NCBI RefSeq assembly: GCF_001423105.1
Contig: NZ_LMNV01000002.1
Coordinates: 1,687,066-1,740,366 of the forward strand
Reading direction: 5' to 3'
Length of the DNA stretch: 53,301 nt
Source: Frondihabitans sp. Leaf304
Lineage (GTDB): Bacteria > Actinomycetota > Actinomycetes > Actinomycetales > Microbacteriaceae
Shown one piece after another: positions 38,527-46,651 of the stretch. The notes beneath the pieces are model-generated. The model was not told where the DNA came from. It saw only the letters and a program-made list of their open reading frames with translations, and made no database searches. Numbering within the stretch: the stretch's first letter is position 1; each line of letters begins with the position of its first letter. The translations under genes and the position numbers were made by a program.

Positions 38527-39471
38527 ATGAAGGTCATCGGAGTCACCGAGTTCGGAGGGCCAGACGCCCTCGCCATCCACGAGGTCGAGGAGCCGCACGC
38601 GGGTCCCGGCGAGGTTCGCATCAGGGTCAGGGCGTTCGCTGTCAGCCCGACGGATGCTGGCGTCCGCGCTGGCGGCCGTGACCTCAGTCAGGCGGGCGAA
38701 CCGCCTTATGTGCCGGGCATGGACGCGGCCGGCATTGTCGACGAGGTCGGCGAGGGGGTGACCCAGTGGCAGACGGGCGATGAGGTCATGGCGATCGCCC
38801 TTCCCCTCCGCGGACACGGTGGTGCCTATGTGCAGGTGCTCGTGGCACCGGTGGATTCCATCGCCCGGATTCCCACTGGCACCTCGCTCGAGGAGGCCAG
38901 CACGATCCCGATGAACGGTCTCACAGCGGTCCAGATCCTGGAGAAGGCCGGCCTCTCGGCCGGGCAGACGCTCCTCGTGACAGGTGCCCCGGGACTGCTC
39001 GGAAACTACCTCGTCCAGCTCGCGGAACAGCAGGGAATCACCGTGATCGCCGACGCGGCGGACAAGGACAGGGCGCTCGTCGAGTCGCTCGGCGCCGACC
39101 ACATCGTGCCGCGTGGGGACGAGTTTGTGGCTGCAGTCCAAGCGATCGCCCCGCACGGTGTCGATGCGATCGCAGACACGGCGCTCCTCCACGAGCAGGC
39201 TGTCCCGCTGCTCCGTGAGGGTGGCGTATTCCTCGCCGTGCGCGGCTGGCAGGGCGACGGGACCCCCGGAATCCGGTTCGAGCAGGCGATGGTGTTCGAC
39301 GAGTACCACTCCCAGGCCAAGCTTGACCGGCTGCGGCAGGCTGTGGAGGACGGCGTCCTCACACCCCGGGTCTCCGAGGTGCTTGCCGCGTCGGAGCCCG
39401 GGGCAGCCGCCGACGCCCACCGGCGGCTCGAAGCGGGCGGCACCCGTGGCAGGTTCGTCATGACCTGGTGA
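38527..39471 (+). CDS. NADP-dependent quinone-oxidoreductase-like protein (zinc-free MDR)
   Basis: This 314-residue medium-chain reductase has a GroES-like N-terminal domain (GGPDALAIHEVEEPHAGPGEVRIRV, YVPGMDAAGIVDEVGEGV) and a Rossmann domain with VTGAPGLLGNYLVQLA, GADHIVPRG and the C-terminal RRLEAGGTRGRFVMTW. It has no zinc-binding cysteines, as in quinone oxidoreductases, which reduce quinones or enals with NADPH. GGGAG lies only two bases before the ATG at 38527, so initiation may be weak or leaderless. The 224-base gap before it (38303-38526) has lower GC than its surroundings and no evident gene. It is monocistronic and converges on the kinase genes. Confidence 0.9.
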   Translation: MKVIGVTEFGGPDALAIHEVEEPHAGPGEVRIRVRAFAVSPTDAGVRAGGRDLSQAGEPPYVPGMDAAGIVDEVGEGVTQWQTGDEVMAIALPLRGHGGAYVQVLVAPVDSIARIPTGTSLEEASTIPMNGLTAVQILEKAGLSAGQTLLVTGAPGLLGNYLVQLAEQQGITVIADAADKDRALVESLGADHIVPRGDEFVAAVQAIAPHGVDAIADTALLHEQAVPLLREGGVFLAVRGWQGDGTPGIRFEQAMVFDEYHSQAKLDRLRQAVEDGVLTPRVSEVLAASEPGAAADAHRRLEAGGTRGRFVMTW

Positions 39472-39486
39472 GTAAGTCCAGGCGCT

Positions 39487-39555
39487 CAGAGACGGGGTGG
39501 ATGGCAGCCGCGAACGACATCGCTCTCGGTGACAGAGATGCCTGTCCCGTCTCTG
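39487..39555. terminator. Inverted repeat between converging genes
   Basis: CAGAGACGGG (39487-39496) and CCCGTCTCTG (39546-39555) are perfectly complementary, separated by 49 bases. The structure lies between the end of the oxidoreductase gene and the end of the kinase operon and may terminate both. The long loop makes it unlike a compact terminator, so this is tentative. Confidence 0.4.
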
Positions 39556-39585
39556 GCCTGCAGCGTCGCTACCCCGGATCCGGCG

Positions 39586-40551
39586 TCAGAGTTGCGCGAG
39601 CAGGTCAGGACTGCGAGCTGCGAGCGGCGTGACGACGACCCGCGCGGCAAGAGACCGCGCGACAGAGGCGTCGAAGACAGCAGCACCGGGCACGAGGGCG
39701 TTCGCCGTCGCGGCTCCGGCCGCCAGGGCTACGGAGGCCGGCAGGTCGGCACCCGTGTCGAGCGCCGCGAGCAGGCCGCCGAGGTACGAGTCTCCGCTGC
39801 CGACGGGGTAGGCGCCGAAGGACCCCGCGGCGGGAGGCAGGGCGACGCGCCACAGGCCCGAAGCGTCGGCCGCGATCGAGCCGTGCGCTCCGTCGGTGAC
39901 GACCACGTCGGATCCTGCGGCCTCTCGCAGTGCCGAGACCAGCGACGACAGCTCGACGTCGAGGGGCAGGTCGAGCGCCTCGGCCGCCTCGGCCCGGTTG
40001 ACCTTCAGCAGCCCGACGCCGAACGATCCCAGCACTGAGCGTAGGGCCGGGCCGTGCGTGTCGAGGGCGAGGTGGGCTCCCTTCGCCGCGCAGAGCCGCG
40101 CGAGGTCGCCGAGCACCGGTTCGGCACCTGCCGGCAGGCCGCCAGAGAGCGACACCCAGGATCCGGCTCCCGCCACCCGCTCGAGCCCCTCCAGCACTTG
40201 TGAGAGCTCGTCATCGCCTAGCGCGACAGGGCGCTCGTAGATCTCGGTGAGCGTGCCCCCGGCTGCGGACGCGATCGACACGCACTGGCGGGTCTCGGTC
40301 GGCGACTCGACGACCTCCGCGGTGACGCCGTCGGCGTCGAGCAGTGCGGCAACGAGCCCGCCGAGGTGACCGCCGAGCACGGGCACGGCGGTCACCGCGG
40401 CCCCGAGGCGCACGGCGGCGCGGGCCGAGTTCAGCGCTTTGCCCCCGGCGACCCGGACGACCGACGTGGGCCGATGCGGCTCGCCGAGCACCAGATCATC
40501 GACGACGTAGCTCACATCGAGGGCGGGGCTGAGGGCGGCGACCGCGATCAT
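39586..40551 (-). CDS. PfkB-family kinase of the 1-phosphofructokinase/tagatose-6-phosphate kinase type
   Basis: This 321-residue sugar kinase starts MIAVAALSPALDVSYVV, has RVAGGKALNSARAAVRLG for sugar binding and VSLSGGLPAG. It ends with the PfkB active-site motif PVGSGDSYLGGLLAAL, where the catalytic aspartate lies in GSGDS. This subtype (FruK/LacC) phosphorylates a sugar phosphate such as tagatose-6-phosphate or fructose-1-phosphate. With an aldolase in the same operon, conversion of tagatose-6-phosphate to the 1,6-bisphosphate is the best guess. The ATG at 40551 overlaps the upstream kinase stop codon (ATGA). It is the last gene of a long minus-strand operon. Confidence 0.88.
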   Translation of the reverse strand: MIAVAALSPALDVSYVVDDLVLGEPHRPTSVVRVAGGKALNSARAAVRLGAAVTAVPVLGGHLGGLVAALLDADGVTAEVVESPTETRQCVSIASAAGGTLTEIYERPVALGDDELSQVLEGLERVAGAGSWVSLSGGLPAGAEPVLGDLARLCAAKGAHLALDTHGPALRSVLGSFGVGLLKVNRAEAAEALDLPLDVELSSLVSALREAAGSDVVVTDGAHGSIAADASGLWRVALPPAAGSFGAYPVGSGDSYLGGLLAALDTGADLPASVALAAGAATANALVPGAAVFDASVARSLAARVVVTPLAARSPDLLAQL

Positions 40552-41546
40552 GCGGTGGCCGCGGCAGTGGCGGACGCCGGGGCCGAGGTTGGGGCCGGTG
40601 TCGAAGTCGGCGCCGACAGGTCGAGGTGCGCCGCGATCTCGTCGCGGGTCGCGTGGGCCCCGCTGCCGCCGGCAACCCGGGTCGAGAGCGACCCCGCGGC
40701 CGTCGCCCACCGCAGCCGGATGCGCTCGTCGGTCTCGCCGAAGTGGAGCGCGGCGATGTAGCCCGCGTCGAAGCTGTCGCCGGCGCCGGTGGTATCGACG
40801 ACGTCGAGCACGAGCCCGGGCGCCGAAAGGGTGGGCGACCCCGAGCGGACCGACCAGCCGCCGTCTCGCCCGGCCTTGACCACGACGGCGAGCCCCGGCG
40901 ACGCGTCGACCAGGGCTGCGGCCGCCTGCTCGTCGGAGTCATGGCCGGGCGAGACGGCCCGCAACTCTTCGAGGTTGGGGAGGAACACGTCGACGTACGG
41001 CAGGACCGCGTCGAGACCGAGCCACTCGCCCGCGGGATCCCAGTTGGTGTCGAGGCTGATCGTGAGGCCGCGTGATCGGAGCTCCGGTAGCAGGGTCGGC
41101 AGCGAGGCGGCGAGGCCTGGTAGCAGGAAGAACGATGCGAAGTGCACGTGCGTGAAAGCGCCGGCGTCGGCCGCCGCCAGCACGTCGGCAGCCGTGACCC
41201 GCACCATCGCCCCCTTCGCCGTCAGGATCGAGCGGTCTTCCGGTGCCGACAGGATCACGCTGAGCCCCGTCGTCTCGCCGGGGACGACGCGCACGAACGA
41301 GGTGTCGACGCCGTCGAGGGCGGCCAGCGTGAACCGACCGAACTCGTCGTCGCCGACGCAGGCGACCAGTGCGACCGGCACGCCGAGTCGGGCGAGGCCG
41401 TGGGCGACGATGCCGGCCGACGACCCGAGCACGAGCGACGAGGCGTCGAGCAGCTGCTCCTCCTGGCCGAACCTCGGCACGACGTCGCCGGTCAGCACGA
41501 GGTCGACGTTGGCGTCTCCGACGACGAGGATCCCGGGGTCTGTCAT
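40548..41546 (-). CDS. PfkB/ribokinase-family carbohydrate kinase
   Basis: This 332-residue kinase is of the ribokinase type. It starts with ILVVGDANVDLVLTGDVVPRFG, has SSAGIVAHGLARLGVPVALVACVGDD as the sugar-binding GG-type segment, and the catalytic motif DTTGAGDSFDAGYIAAL. It probably phosphorylates the free sugar released from the imported glycoside. The C-terminal 20 residues are a low-complexity Ala/Pro/Thr tail (APTSTPAPTSAPASATAA). The start at 41546 has AAAGGA eight bases upstream. An ATG at 41555, overlapping the permease stop codon, is the alternative. It is coupled to the second kinase. Confidence 0.88.
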   Translation of the reverse strand: MTDPGILVVGDANVDLVLTGDVVPRFGQEEQLLDASSLVLGSSAGIVAHGLARLGVPVALVACVGDDEFGRFTLAALDGVDTSFVRVVPGETTGLSVILSAPEDRSILTAKGAMVRVTAADVLAAADAGAFTHVHFASFFLLPGLAASLPTLLPELRSRGLTISLDTNWDPAGEWLGLDAVLPYVDVFLPNLEELRAVSPGHDSDEQAAAALVDASPGLAVVVKAGRDGGWSVRSGSPTLSAPGLVLDVVDTTGAGDSFDAGYIAALHFGETDERIRLRWATAAGSLSTRVAGGSGAHATRDEIAAHLDLSAPTSTPAPTSAPASATAAATA

Positions 41547-41551
41547 GAGGG

Positions 41552-42460
41552 TCATCCTTTCAACCCGGCGAACGTCATGGTCGCCACGAACTGCTTCTGT
41601 GCCGCGAGGAAGAACAGGATGAGCGGCAGCGTCGCGATCACGTTGCCGGCCATGAGCAGAGACCACTCGGTGCGCCTGGTGCCCTGAAAATTGGTCAGCC
41701 CGAGCTGCAGGGTGAAGGCGTGGTCGTTGTTGATCGCGATGAGCGGCCAGACCAGGTCGTTCCACGAGCCGAGCAGGGTGAAGATCGCCAGCGTCGCAAG
41801 GGCCGGCTTCGCGAGCGGCAGCACGATGCGGAAGAACACCTGCAGGCGGGTGCAGCCGTCGATGAGACCGGCCTCCTCCAGCTCGGCGGGGAGAGAGAGG
41901 AAGAACTGCCGCATCAGGAAGATGCCGAACGCCGATGCGAGCCACGGCACGATGGCCGCGCTCAGGTGATCGACGAGGCCGAGACGGGCGAACATGATGT
42001 AGGTCGGGATCATCAGCAGCTGGGTCGGCACCATGATCGTGGCGAGGATCGCCAGAAAGCCGAACGAGCGACCCGGAAACTTCAATCGGGCGAAGCCGTA
42101 GCCGGCGAGCGAGCAGAGCACGAGGTGCGACGCGATGGCCGACGCCGAGACGATCGCGGTGTTCAGCAGCCAGTGCAGGATGTCGGACTGCTCGAACAGC
42201 TTCTGATAGCCGTCGAGCGTGAAGTGCGACGGGATGAAGGCGGGCGGGAACTTGTTGATCTCGGAGGCCGGCTCGACGCTGGTCAGGAACATCTCGACGA
42301 ACGGCAGGAGGAAGAGGAACGCCACGGGCACGAGCAGAAAGTGCCAGCCGCTGAACGGCAGCTTGCGCCGGCGGGCCCGCGCCGAGGGGGCGGGCGGGTG
42401 GACGACACCGCCCGCGTTCGCCAGCGGCGTCGACGGGAGAATGGGGGCTTCGACACTCAT
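41552..42460 (-). CDS. Carbohydrate ABC transporter permease, MalG type (locus 8)
   Basis: This 302-residue permease has six membrane segments and the ATPase-docking EAA loop EEAGLIDGCTRLQVFFRIVLPLAKP. A 35-residue polar N-terminus precedes the first helix (WHFLLVPVAFLFLLPFVEM). The ATG at 42460 shares one base with the stop codon of the preceding permease (TGATG). The gene belongs to the importer of the alpha-galactoside/galactosamine locus. No ATPase gene accompanies it. Confidence 0.92.
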   Translation of the reverse strand: MSVEAPILPSTPLANAGGVVHPPAPSARARRRKLPFSGWHFLLVPVAFLFLLPFVEMFLTSVEPASEINKFPPAFIPSHFTLDGYQKLFEQSDILHWLLNTAIVSASAIASHLVLCSLAGYGFARLKFPGRSFGFLAILATIMVPTQLLMIPTYIMFARLGLVDHLSAAIVPWLASAFGIFLMRQFFLSLPAELEEAGLIDGCTRLQVFFRIVLPLAKPALATLAIFTLLGSWNDLVWPLIAINNDHAFTLQLGLTNFQGTRRTEWSLLMAGNVIATLPLILFFLAAQKQFVATMTFAGLKG

Positions 42461-43410
42461 CAGAAGGCCTCTCGTCCGGACTTGCGCGAGTAGACGGCGA
42501 CCGCGATCGTCACGAGGAGCGTGACGAAGAAGAGGCCGTAGGCGACGGCGGAGCCATAGCCGAACTGCAGGTTCTGGAAGGCGACCTTCCACAGGTAGTA
42601 CACGATCGTCTGGGTCGCCTCGAGCGGGCCGCCGCGGGTGGTCGTGTAGACGAGGTCGAACAGCTGGATCGCCTGCAGGGTCTGGTAGATGCCGACAAAC
42701 ACGGTGACCGGAGCGAGCTGCGGCCAGACCACGCGCCAGAAGATCTGCCACGAGTTCGCCCCGTCGATGCGGGCCGCCTCGACGACGTCGCCGGGAACAT
42801 CCTGGAGCGCCGCCAGGTAGATGACCGTCGTGAAAGCGGCCTGACCCCAGAGCGACATGATCGTGATGACGACCATCGCCTCGTGCCGGTCTTCCAGCCA
42901 CCCCTGCTCGGGCAGGCCGACGACGCGGAGCACGTTGTTGATGAGACCGAACTGGGGGCTGAACAGGTAGGTCGTCAGGATGCCCGTGGCCGCTGCCGAC
43001 GCCACGAAGGGCACGAAAATCGCCGTGCGGTACAGGCCGATGAATCGGATCCTGCGGTTGAGGGCCACCGCGAGGAACAACCCGAGCAGCACCGACGCCG
43101 GCACGAAGAGAACGGTGTAGATCGCCGTGTGCGCCACCGCTCCCTGCAGCTCGGGGTCGGCGATCATGTCGCGGTAGTTGCCGGTGCCGACCGAGATCGG
43201 GTCGCTGAAGCCGTCCCACTTCTGGAACGAGAGCAGGAAGGCCCACACCCCGGGGAACACCGTCAAACCGAGCACGATCACGAGGGCGGGGGCGACGAAG
43301 CCCCAGCCTTCGAGGGCCTCGCGCCACGACCGGTGCCGACGTGACGCACGGCGAGCGGTCGACGACCGGGGCGGGGCACCCTCGGGCGGCCGGAGAGCGG
43401 ATGTCGTCAT
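42460..43410 (-). CDS. Carbohydrate ABC transporter permease, MalF type (locus 8)
   Basis: This 316-residue permease has a polar, Arg-rich N-terminus of about 35 residues, then six membrane segments starting at WGFVAPALVIVLGLTVFPGVW. The EAA loop reads VEAARIDGANSWQIFWRVVWPQLAP. It lies eight bases after the binding-protein stop codon and is coupled to the MalG-type permease. The order binding protein, MalF, MalG is the same as in the operon at 4331-10333, but the two importers are only distantly similar. Confidence 0.92.
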   Translation of the reverse strand: MTTSALRPPEGAPPRSSTARRASRRHRSWREALEGWGFVAPALVIVLGLTVFPGVWAFLLSFQKWDGFSDPISVGTGNYRDMIADPELQGAVAHTAIYTVLFVPASVLLGLFLAVALNRRIRFIGLYRTAIFVPFVASAAATGILTTYLFSPQFGLINNVLRVVGLPEQGWLEDRHEAMVVITIMSLWGQAAFTTVIYLAALQDVPGDVVEAARIDGANSWQIFWRVVWPQLAPVTVFVGIYQTLQAIQLFDLVYTTTRGGPLEATQTIVYYLWKVAFQNLQFGYGSAVAYGLFFVTLLVTIAVAVYSRKSGREAF

Positions 43411-43418
43411 GGTCGCGC

Positions 43419-44753
43419 CTAGTTCTCGGCGAGCGCTTTGTCGGCGGCTGTCGCGGCAGTCTTCAGGGCATCGCCCGGGTTTCCCTGCCCCTGCAGCACC
43501 TGCGAGACGGCGTCGCCGACCGCACTCGAGAGCCCGACGTAGCCGGGCACGGTCGGCCGAGCCTTCTTGGCATTCGCCGCATTGGCCTGCATCACGTCGA
43601 GGCCGGGGAGCGCCTTGACCTGGGCGAGGAACTCAGCGCTGGTCGCCTCGCTCGAGCGCAGCGGCAGGTTGCCGACGGCGACGTTGAACTTCTCGTCCTG
43701 GTCTTTCGACGTGAGCCACTCGGTGAACTGCGTCGACCAGTAGGCGCGGTTGGCGTCTTTGTGGTCGAACAGGGTCCAGAGATCGGGGCCCGACACCGTC
43801 TGGTGGTCGCCGTTCGTTCCCGGCAGCTGCACGACGCCGTACGACGTGCCGGCGGTCTTGAGTGCCGAGAGCTCCCACGGGCCGGAGGTGATCATGCCGA
43901 CGTGGTCGCTCTCGAAGAGCTGGGCGAACTTGGTGTCGGTCTGATCGAGGTAGACGCTCTTGTCGGTCACGGCGAGGTCGCGCAGGTACGTCACCGCGTC
44001 GACGCCGGCCATGGAGTCGAAGGCCGACTTGGTGCCGTCGGACGAGAGGATGTCGCCGCCGTTCTGCCACAGGTGCGGCCACAGCTGCCAGGTGGTCTCT
44101 TCGCTGCCCGACACCGAGTAGCCGTAGCCGTAGGTGTTCGTGCTCGAGTCGGTGAGCTTCTTCGCGGCGGTGCGGAAGTCGCTCCACGTCCAGTCTTTGG
44201 TCGGGTAGTCGACCCCGGCCTTGTCGAAGACGGTCTTGTTGTACAGCAGCGAGATGTTGTCGACGACCGCCGGGAACCCGATGGTCTTCTTACCCGTCGG
44301 CTGTGCCGTTGCGCGGGCGGCCGAGGTGAACTCGTCCCACTTGACGTCGGGCTTCGCCACTTCGTCGGTGATGTCGAGCGTGCGGTTCGACCGTTCCAGC
44401 TGGCTGGCCCAGGATCCGAAGGTGTACGACACGTCGGGATACGTGCCTCCCGCAAAGCTCGCCGACAGCTTTTGCAGCAGCTGATCGGTCGACGATGCCC
44501 CGGGCGACAGGTCGATCGAGACGTTCGGGTGCTCCTTCTCGTACTCCGAGACGAGGCCCTCGAGGATCTTCTCGGCGGCGTCGTTCTGCCCCGACCAGAC
44601 CGTCAGCTTGACGTCCGCCTTGGTGTCGAGGGTCGAGGATCCGCCGCCCGACCCGGCACAACCGGTGAGGAGAGCGGCGGTGGCGACGGTGGCGAGGCCG
44701 AGGGCCAGGCCGCGGCGGATGGACGAGGGGCGTGGTGCGGAGGAACGGGACAT
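43419..44753 (-). CDS. Extracellular sugar-binding lipoprotein (locus 8)
   Basis: This 444-residue CUT1 receptor has a lipoprotein signal (SSIRRGLALGLATVATAALLTGC; lipobox LTGC). A type-1 binding fold follows, with ADVKLTVWSGQNDAAEKIL, YEKEHPNVSIDLSPG, VGMITSGPWELSALK and VPGYVGLSSAVGDAV. The ATG at 44753 is preferred, since GGAG lies seven bases before it; a GTG at 44765 overlaps that ribosome-binding site and is unlikely. It probably binds an alpha-galactoside or galactosamine oligosaccharide, judged from the glycosidases in the same locus. Confidence 0.92.
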   Translation of the reverse strand: MSRSSAPRPSSIRRGLALGLATVATAALLTGCAGSGGGSSTLDTKADVKLTVWSGQNDAAEKILEGLVSEYEKEHPNVSIDLSPGASSTDQLLQKLSASFAGGTYPDVSYTFGSWASQLERSNRTLDITDEVAKPDVKWDEFTSAARATAQPTGKKTIGFPAVVDNISLLYNKTVFDKAGVDYPTKDWTWSDFRTAAKKLTDSSTNTYGYGYSVSGSEETTWQLWPHLWQNGGDILSSDGTKSAFDSMAGVDAVTYLRDLAVTDKSVYLDQTDTKFAQLFESDHVGMITSGPWELSALKTAGTSYGVVQLPGTNGDHQTVSGPDLWTLFDHKDANRAYWSTQFTEWLTSKDQDEKFNVAVGNLPLRSSEATSAEFLAQVKALPGLDVMQANAANAKKARPTVPGYVGLSSAVGDAVSQVLQGQGNPGDALKTAATAADKALAEN

Positions 44754-44804
44754 CGGGAACTCCACTGGTCGAAGGGTGGTGATGCGGGAAGGGAGAACGG
44801 AGGG

Positions 44805-45779
44805 TCAGCCGAGAACGACGGAGCGCGTCAGGCCCCGCGGGGTATCGGGGTTGAGGCCCTGGCTCTCAGCGAGTGCGACCGCGATCCGGTGCGCCTCGGT
44901 GAGCTGCACGAGCGGGTCGAGCCCGTTCGTGTGGACGGTTGCGCCCGTCGACTCGATGTCAGCGACGAGCGTCGGGTCGACGTCCCCGAAGACGAAGACG
45001 AGCGAGCGCTCCTTCGCGACGGCGATGGGGCCGTGCCGATAGTCGAGCAGCGGGTACGACTCCGACCACGCCTGGGCCGCCTCGCGGATCTTCAGGGCGG
45101 CCTCCTGGGCCAGGCCGTAGGTCCAGCCGCTGCCGAGGTAGACGTAGTGGTCGAAGGCCGTGACATCGACGTCGAGGGCAGCGGCGAGACTCGTCCGTGC
45201 CTCCTCGACGAGGTGGGAGGTGTCGTACCCGTAGAAGGCTCGGGCGGCGGCGAGCAGGGTGGTCGGGAACCGCGTCTGCACCACCGACTCCTCGTCGGCG
45301 TAGTCGAGCACGAGCGTGGCGTCGACCAATTCGTCGACCGGCATCCCGCCGACCGCGACGATCGCGGTGAGCGCCGGGGCTGAATCGGAGTCGCTGTCGC
45401 TGGCGGCCCGGGCCGCCACCAGTGCTTCCAATATCTCGGTCGTCGTCCCGGAGCGGGTGATGGCGACGATCCGGTCGTAGCGCCGCCCCGGCTTCCACTC
45501 CGAGCCGTAGGCCGCATCGGTCTCGCCGAGACCGGCGCGCTCGCGGAGGGAGGCCAGCGACTCGGCGACGAACGCGGAGGTTCCGCAGCCGACGAACAGC
45601 ACGCGCTCCCCCGGCAGGCCGAGGTACGGCCCGAAGGCGGGCGACTCGACCAGCGATCTCGCCCAGGTGTCCGGCTGGCTCTGGATCTCGGCGGTCGTCT
45701 TGCTCGACGGGGTGGTCGCGCTCGACGGCGTGGTCGCGCTCGACGGGGAACTGGTGCTCGACGGGGTGGTCGTGCTCAT
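44805..45779 (-). CDS. SIS-domain deaminase/isomerase (AgaS-like), paralog of the one at 11729
   Basis: This 324-residue double-SIS protein is close in sequence to the one at 11729-12610. Shared blocks are VGCGTSxFxA, LRERAGLGxTDAxxGSE, YDRxVAIxRSGTTTEI, VVQTRFxTT, LKxREAAQxWxESYPxxDYRHGPIA and DPxxPRxLTRSVxL. It should convert galactosamine-6-phosphate to tagatose-6-phosphate plus ammonia, since kinase and aldolase genes for that route are in the operon. An N-terminal extension of about 25 residues is encoded by 18-base tandem repeats and reads as repeated TTPSSA units. The ATG overlaps the aldolase stop codon (ATGA). Confidence 0.9.
   Translation of the reverse strand: MSTTTPSSTSSPSSATTPSSATTPSSKTTAEIQSQPDTWARSLVESPAFGPYLGLPGERVLFVGCGTSAFVAESLASLRERAGLGETDAAYGSEWKPGRRYDRIVAITRSGTTTEILEALVAARAASDSDSDSAPALTAIVAVGGMPVDELVDATLVLDYADEESVVQTRFPTTLLAAARAFYGYDTSHLVEEARTSLAAALDVDVTAFDHYVYLGSGWTYGLAQEAALKIREAAQAWSESYPLLDYRHGPIAVAKERSLVFVFGDVDPTLVADIESTGATVHTNGLDPLVQLTEAHRIAVALAESQGLNPDTPRGLTRSVVLG
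45702..45773. repeat. Four 18-base tandem repeats inside the SIS gene
   Basis: Four consecutive units of about GCTCGACGGGGTGGTCGC occupy 45702-45719, 45720-45737, 45738-45755 and 45756-45773. The third is the most diverged in its second half. As 18 is a multiple of three, gain or loss of copies keeps the reading frame and only changes the length of the TTPSSA tail at the protein N-terminus. Confidence 0.85.
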
Positions 45780-46651
45780 CGGGATGCCTTTCGAGACAGG
45801 AGCGCCGGCGAGATGACCTCGCAGAAACGCTGGACGAGGTCGGCGACGGCGTCACGGGCCGGGGCGACGTACTTGCGGGGATCGGTGGCGCGGTCGTCGG
45901 CGTCGAGGAAGCTGCGAACGCTGCCGGTGTAGGCGATGTTGAGGGCGGTGCCGACGTTGATCTTGCGGATCCCCGCGGCTACGGCCTCGCGGATCACGTC
46001 GTCCGGCACGCCCGACGACCCGTGCAGCACGAGCGGCACCGGAACGGCGGCTGCGAGCGCCGCGATCAGCTCGAGGTCGAGGGAGGCGTCGCGGGTGGCC
46101 ATGGCGTGTGACGACCCGACGGCGACGGCGAGACCGTCGACCCCGGTCGCGGCGACGAACGAGGCGGCCTCCGCAGGATCCGTGCGGACGCCGGGTGCAT
46201 GCGCGCCGTCCTTGCCGCCGATCGCCCCGAGCTCGGCTTCGACCCAGAGGCCGGCCGCGTGGGCACGACCCACCGCGTCCGCCGTTGTGCGTACGTTGTC
46301 GGCGTAGTCAAGTGTCGATGCGTCGACCATGATCGACCCGATGCCGAACGCGCTTCCGAGGGCGATCCCCTCGTCGATCAGCACGGGGTCCTCGATGTGG
46401 TCGAGGTGGATGCCGATGTCGACCGGGGCGGCCTCGGCGAGCTCCCGACAGGCGGCGATGAGCGGGCGCATCCCGCCGCCGTGGAAGCGGATGGCGTTCT
46501 CGCTGATCTGCAGCAGCACCGGGATACCCGCGCGGGACGCCCCGAGCACGATTCCCTCGGCATGCTCCAGCCCGATCACGTTGAAGCTCGGCACGGCCGT
46601 GCGACGCTCCACTGCTGCCGCGACGAGGTCGCCGACCGGTGCCCCGGTCAC
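45776..46651 (-). CDS. Class II ketose-bisphosphate aldolase (GatY/KbaY/Fba type)
   Basis: This 291-residue zinc aldolase is expected to split tagatose-1,6-bisphosphate (or fructose-1,6-bisphosphate) into dihydroxyacetone phosphate and glyceraldehyde-3-phosphate. It has AVPSFNVIGLEHAEGIVLGA, the zinc-ligand stretch VDIGIHLDHIEDPVLIDEGI, WVEAELGAIGGKDG, VLHGSSGVPDDVIREAVAAGIRKINVGT and the C-terminal dimer helix. The GTG at 46651 overlaps the GH4 stop codon (GTGA), which decides the start. Presence next to an AgaS-like deaminase and a LacC-like kinase favours tagatose-bisphosphate. Confidence 0.9.
   Translation of the reverse strand: MTGAPVGDLVAAAVERRTAVPSFNVIGLEHAEGIVLGASRAGIPVLLQISENAIRFHGGGMRPLIAACRELAEAAPVDIGIHLDHIEDPVLIDEGIALGSAFGIGSIMVDASTLDYADNVRTTADAVGRAHAAGLWVEAELGAIGGKDGAHAPGVRTDPAEAASFVAATGVDGLAVAVGSSHAMATRDASLDLELIAALAAAVPVPLVLHGSSGVPDDVIREAVAAGIRKINVGTALNIAYTGSVRSFLDADDRATDPRKYVAPARDAVADLVQRFCEVISPALLSRKASR

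Noticed and set aside
41552-43327. Apparent fusion of two permeases in one 591-codon frame
   Set aside because: The N-terminal part is the second permease gene read in a wrong frame. The true permease start is the ATG at 42460.
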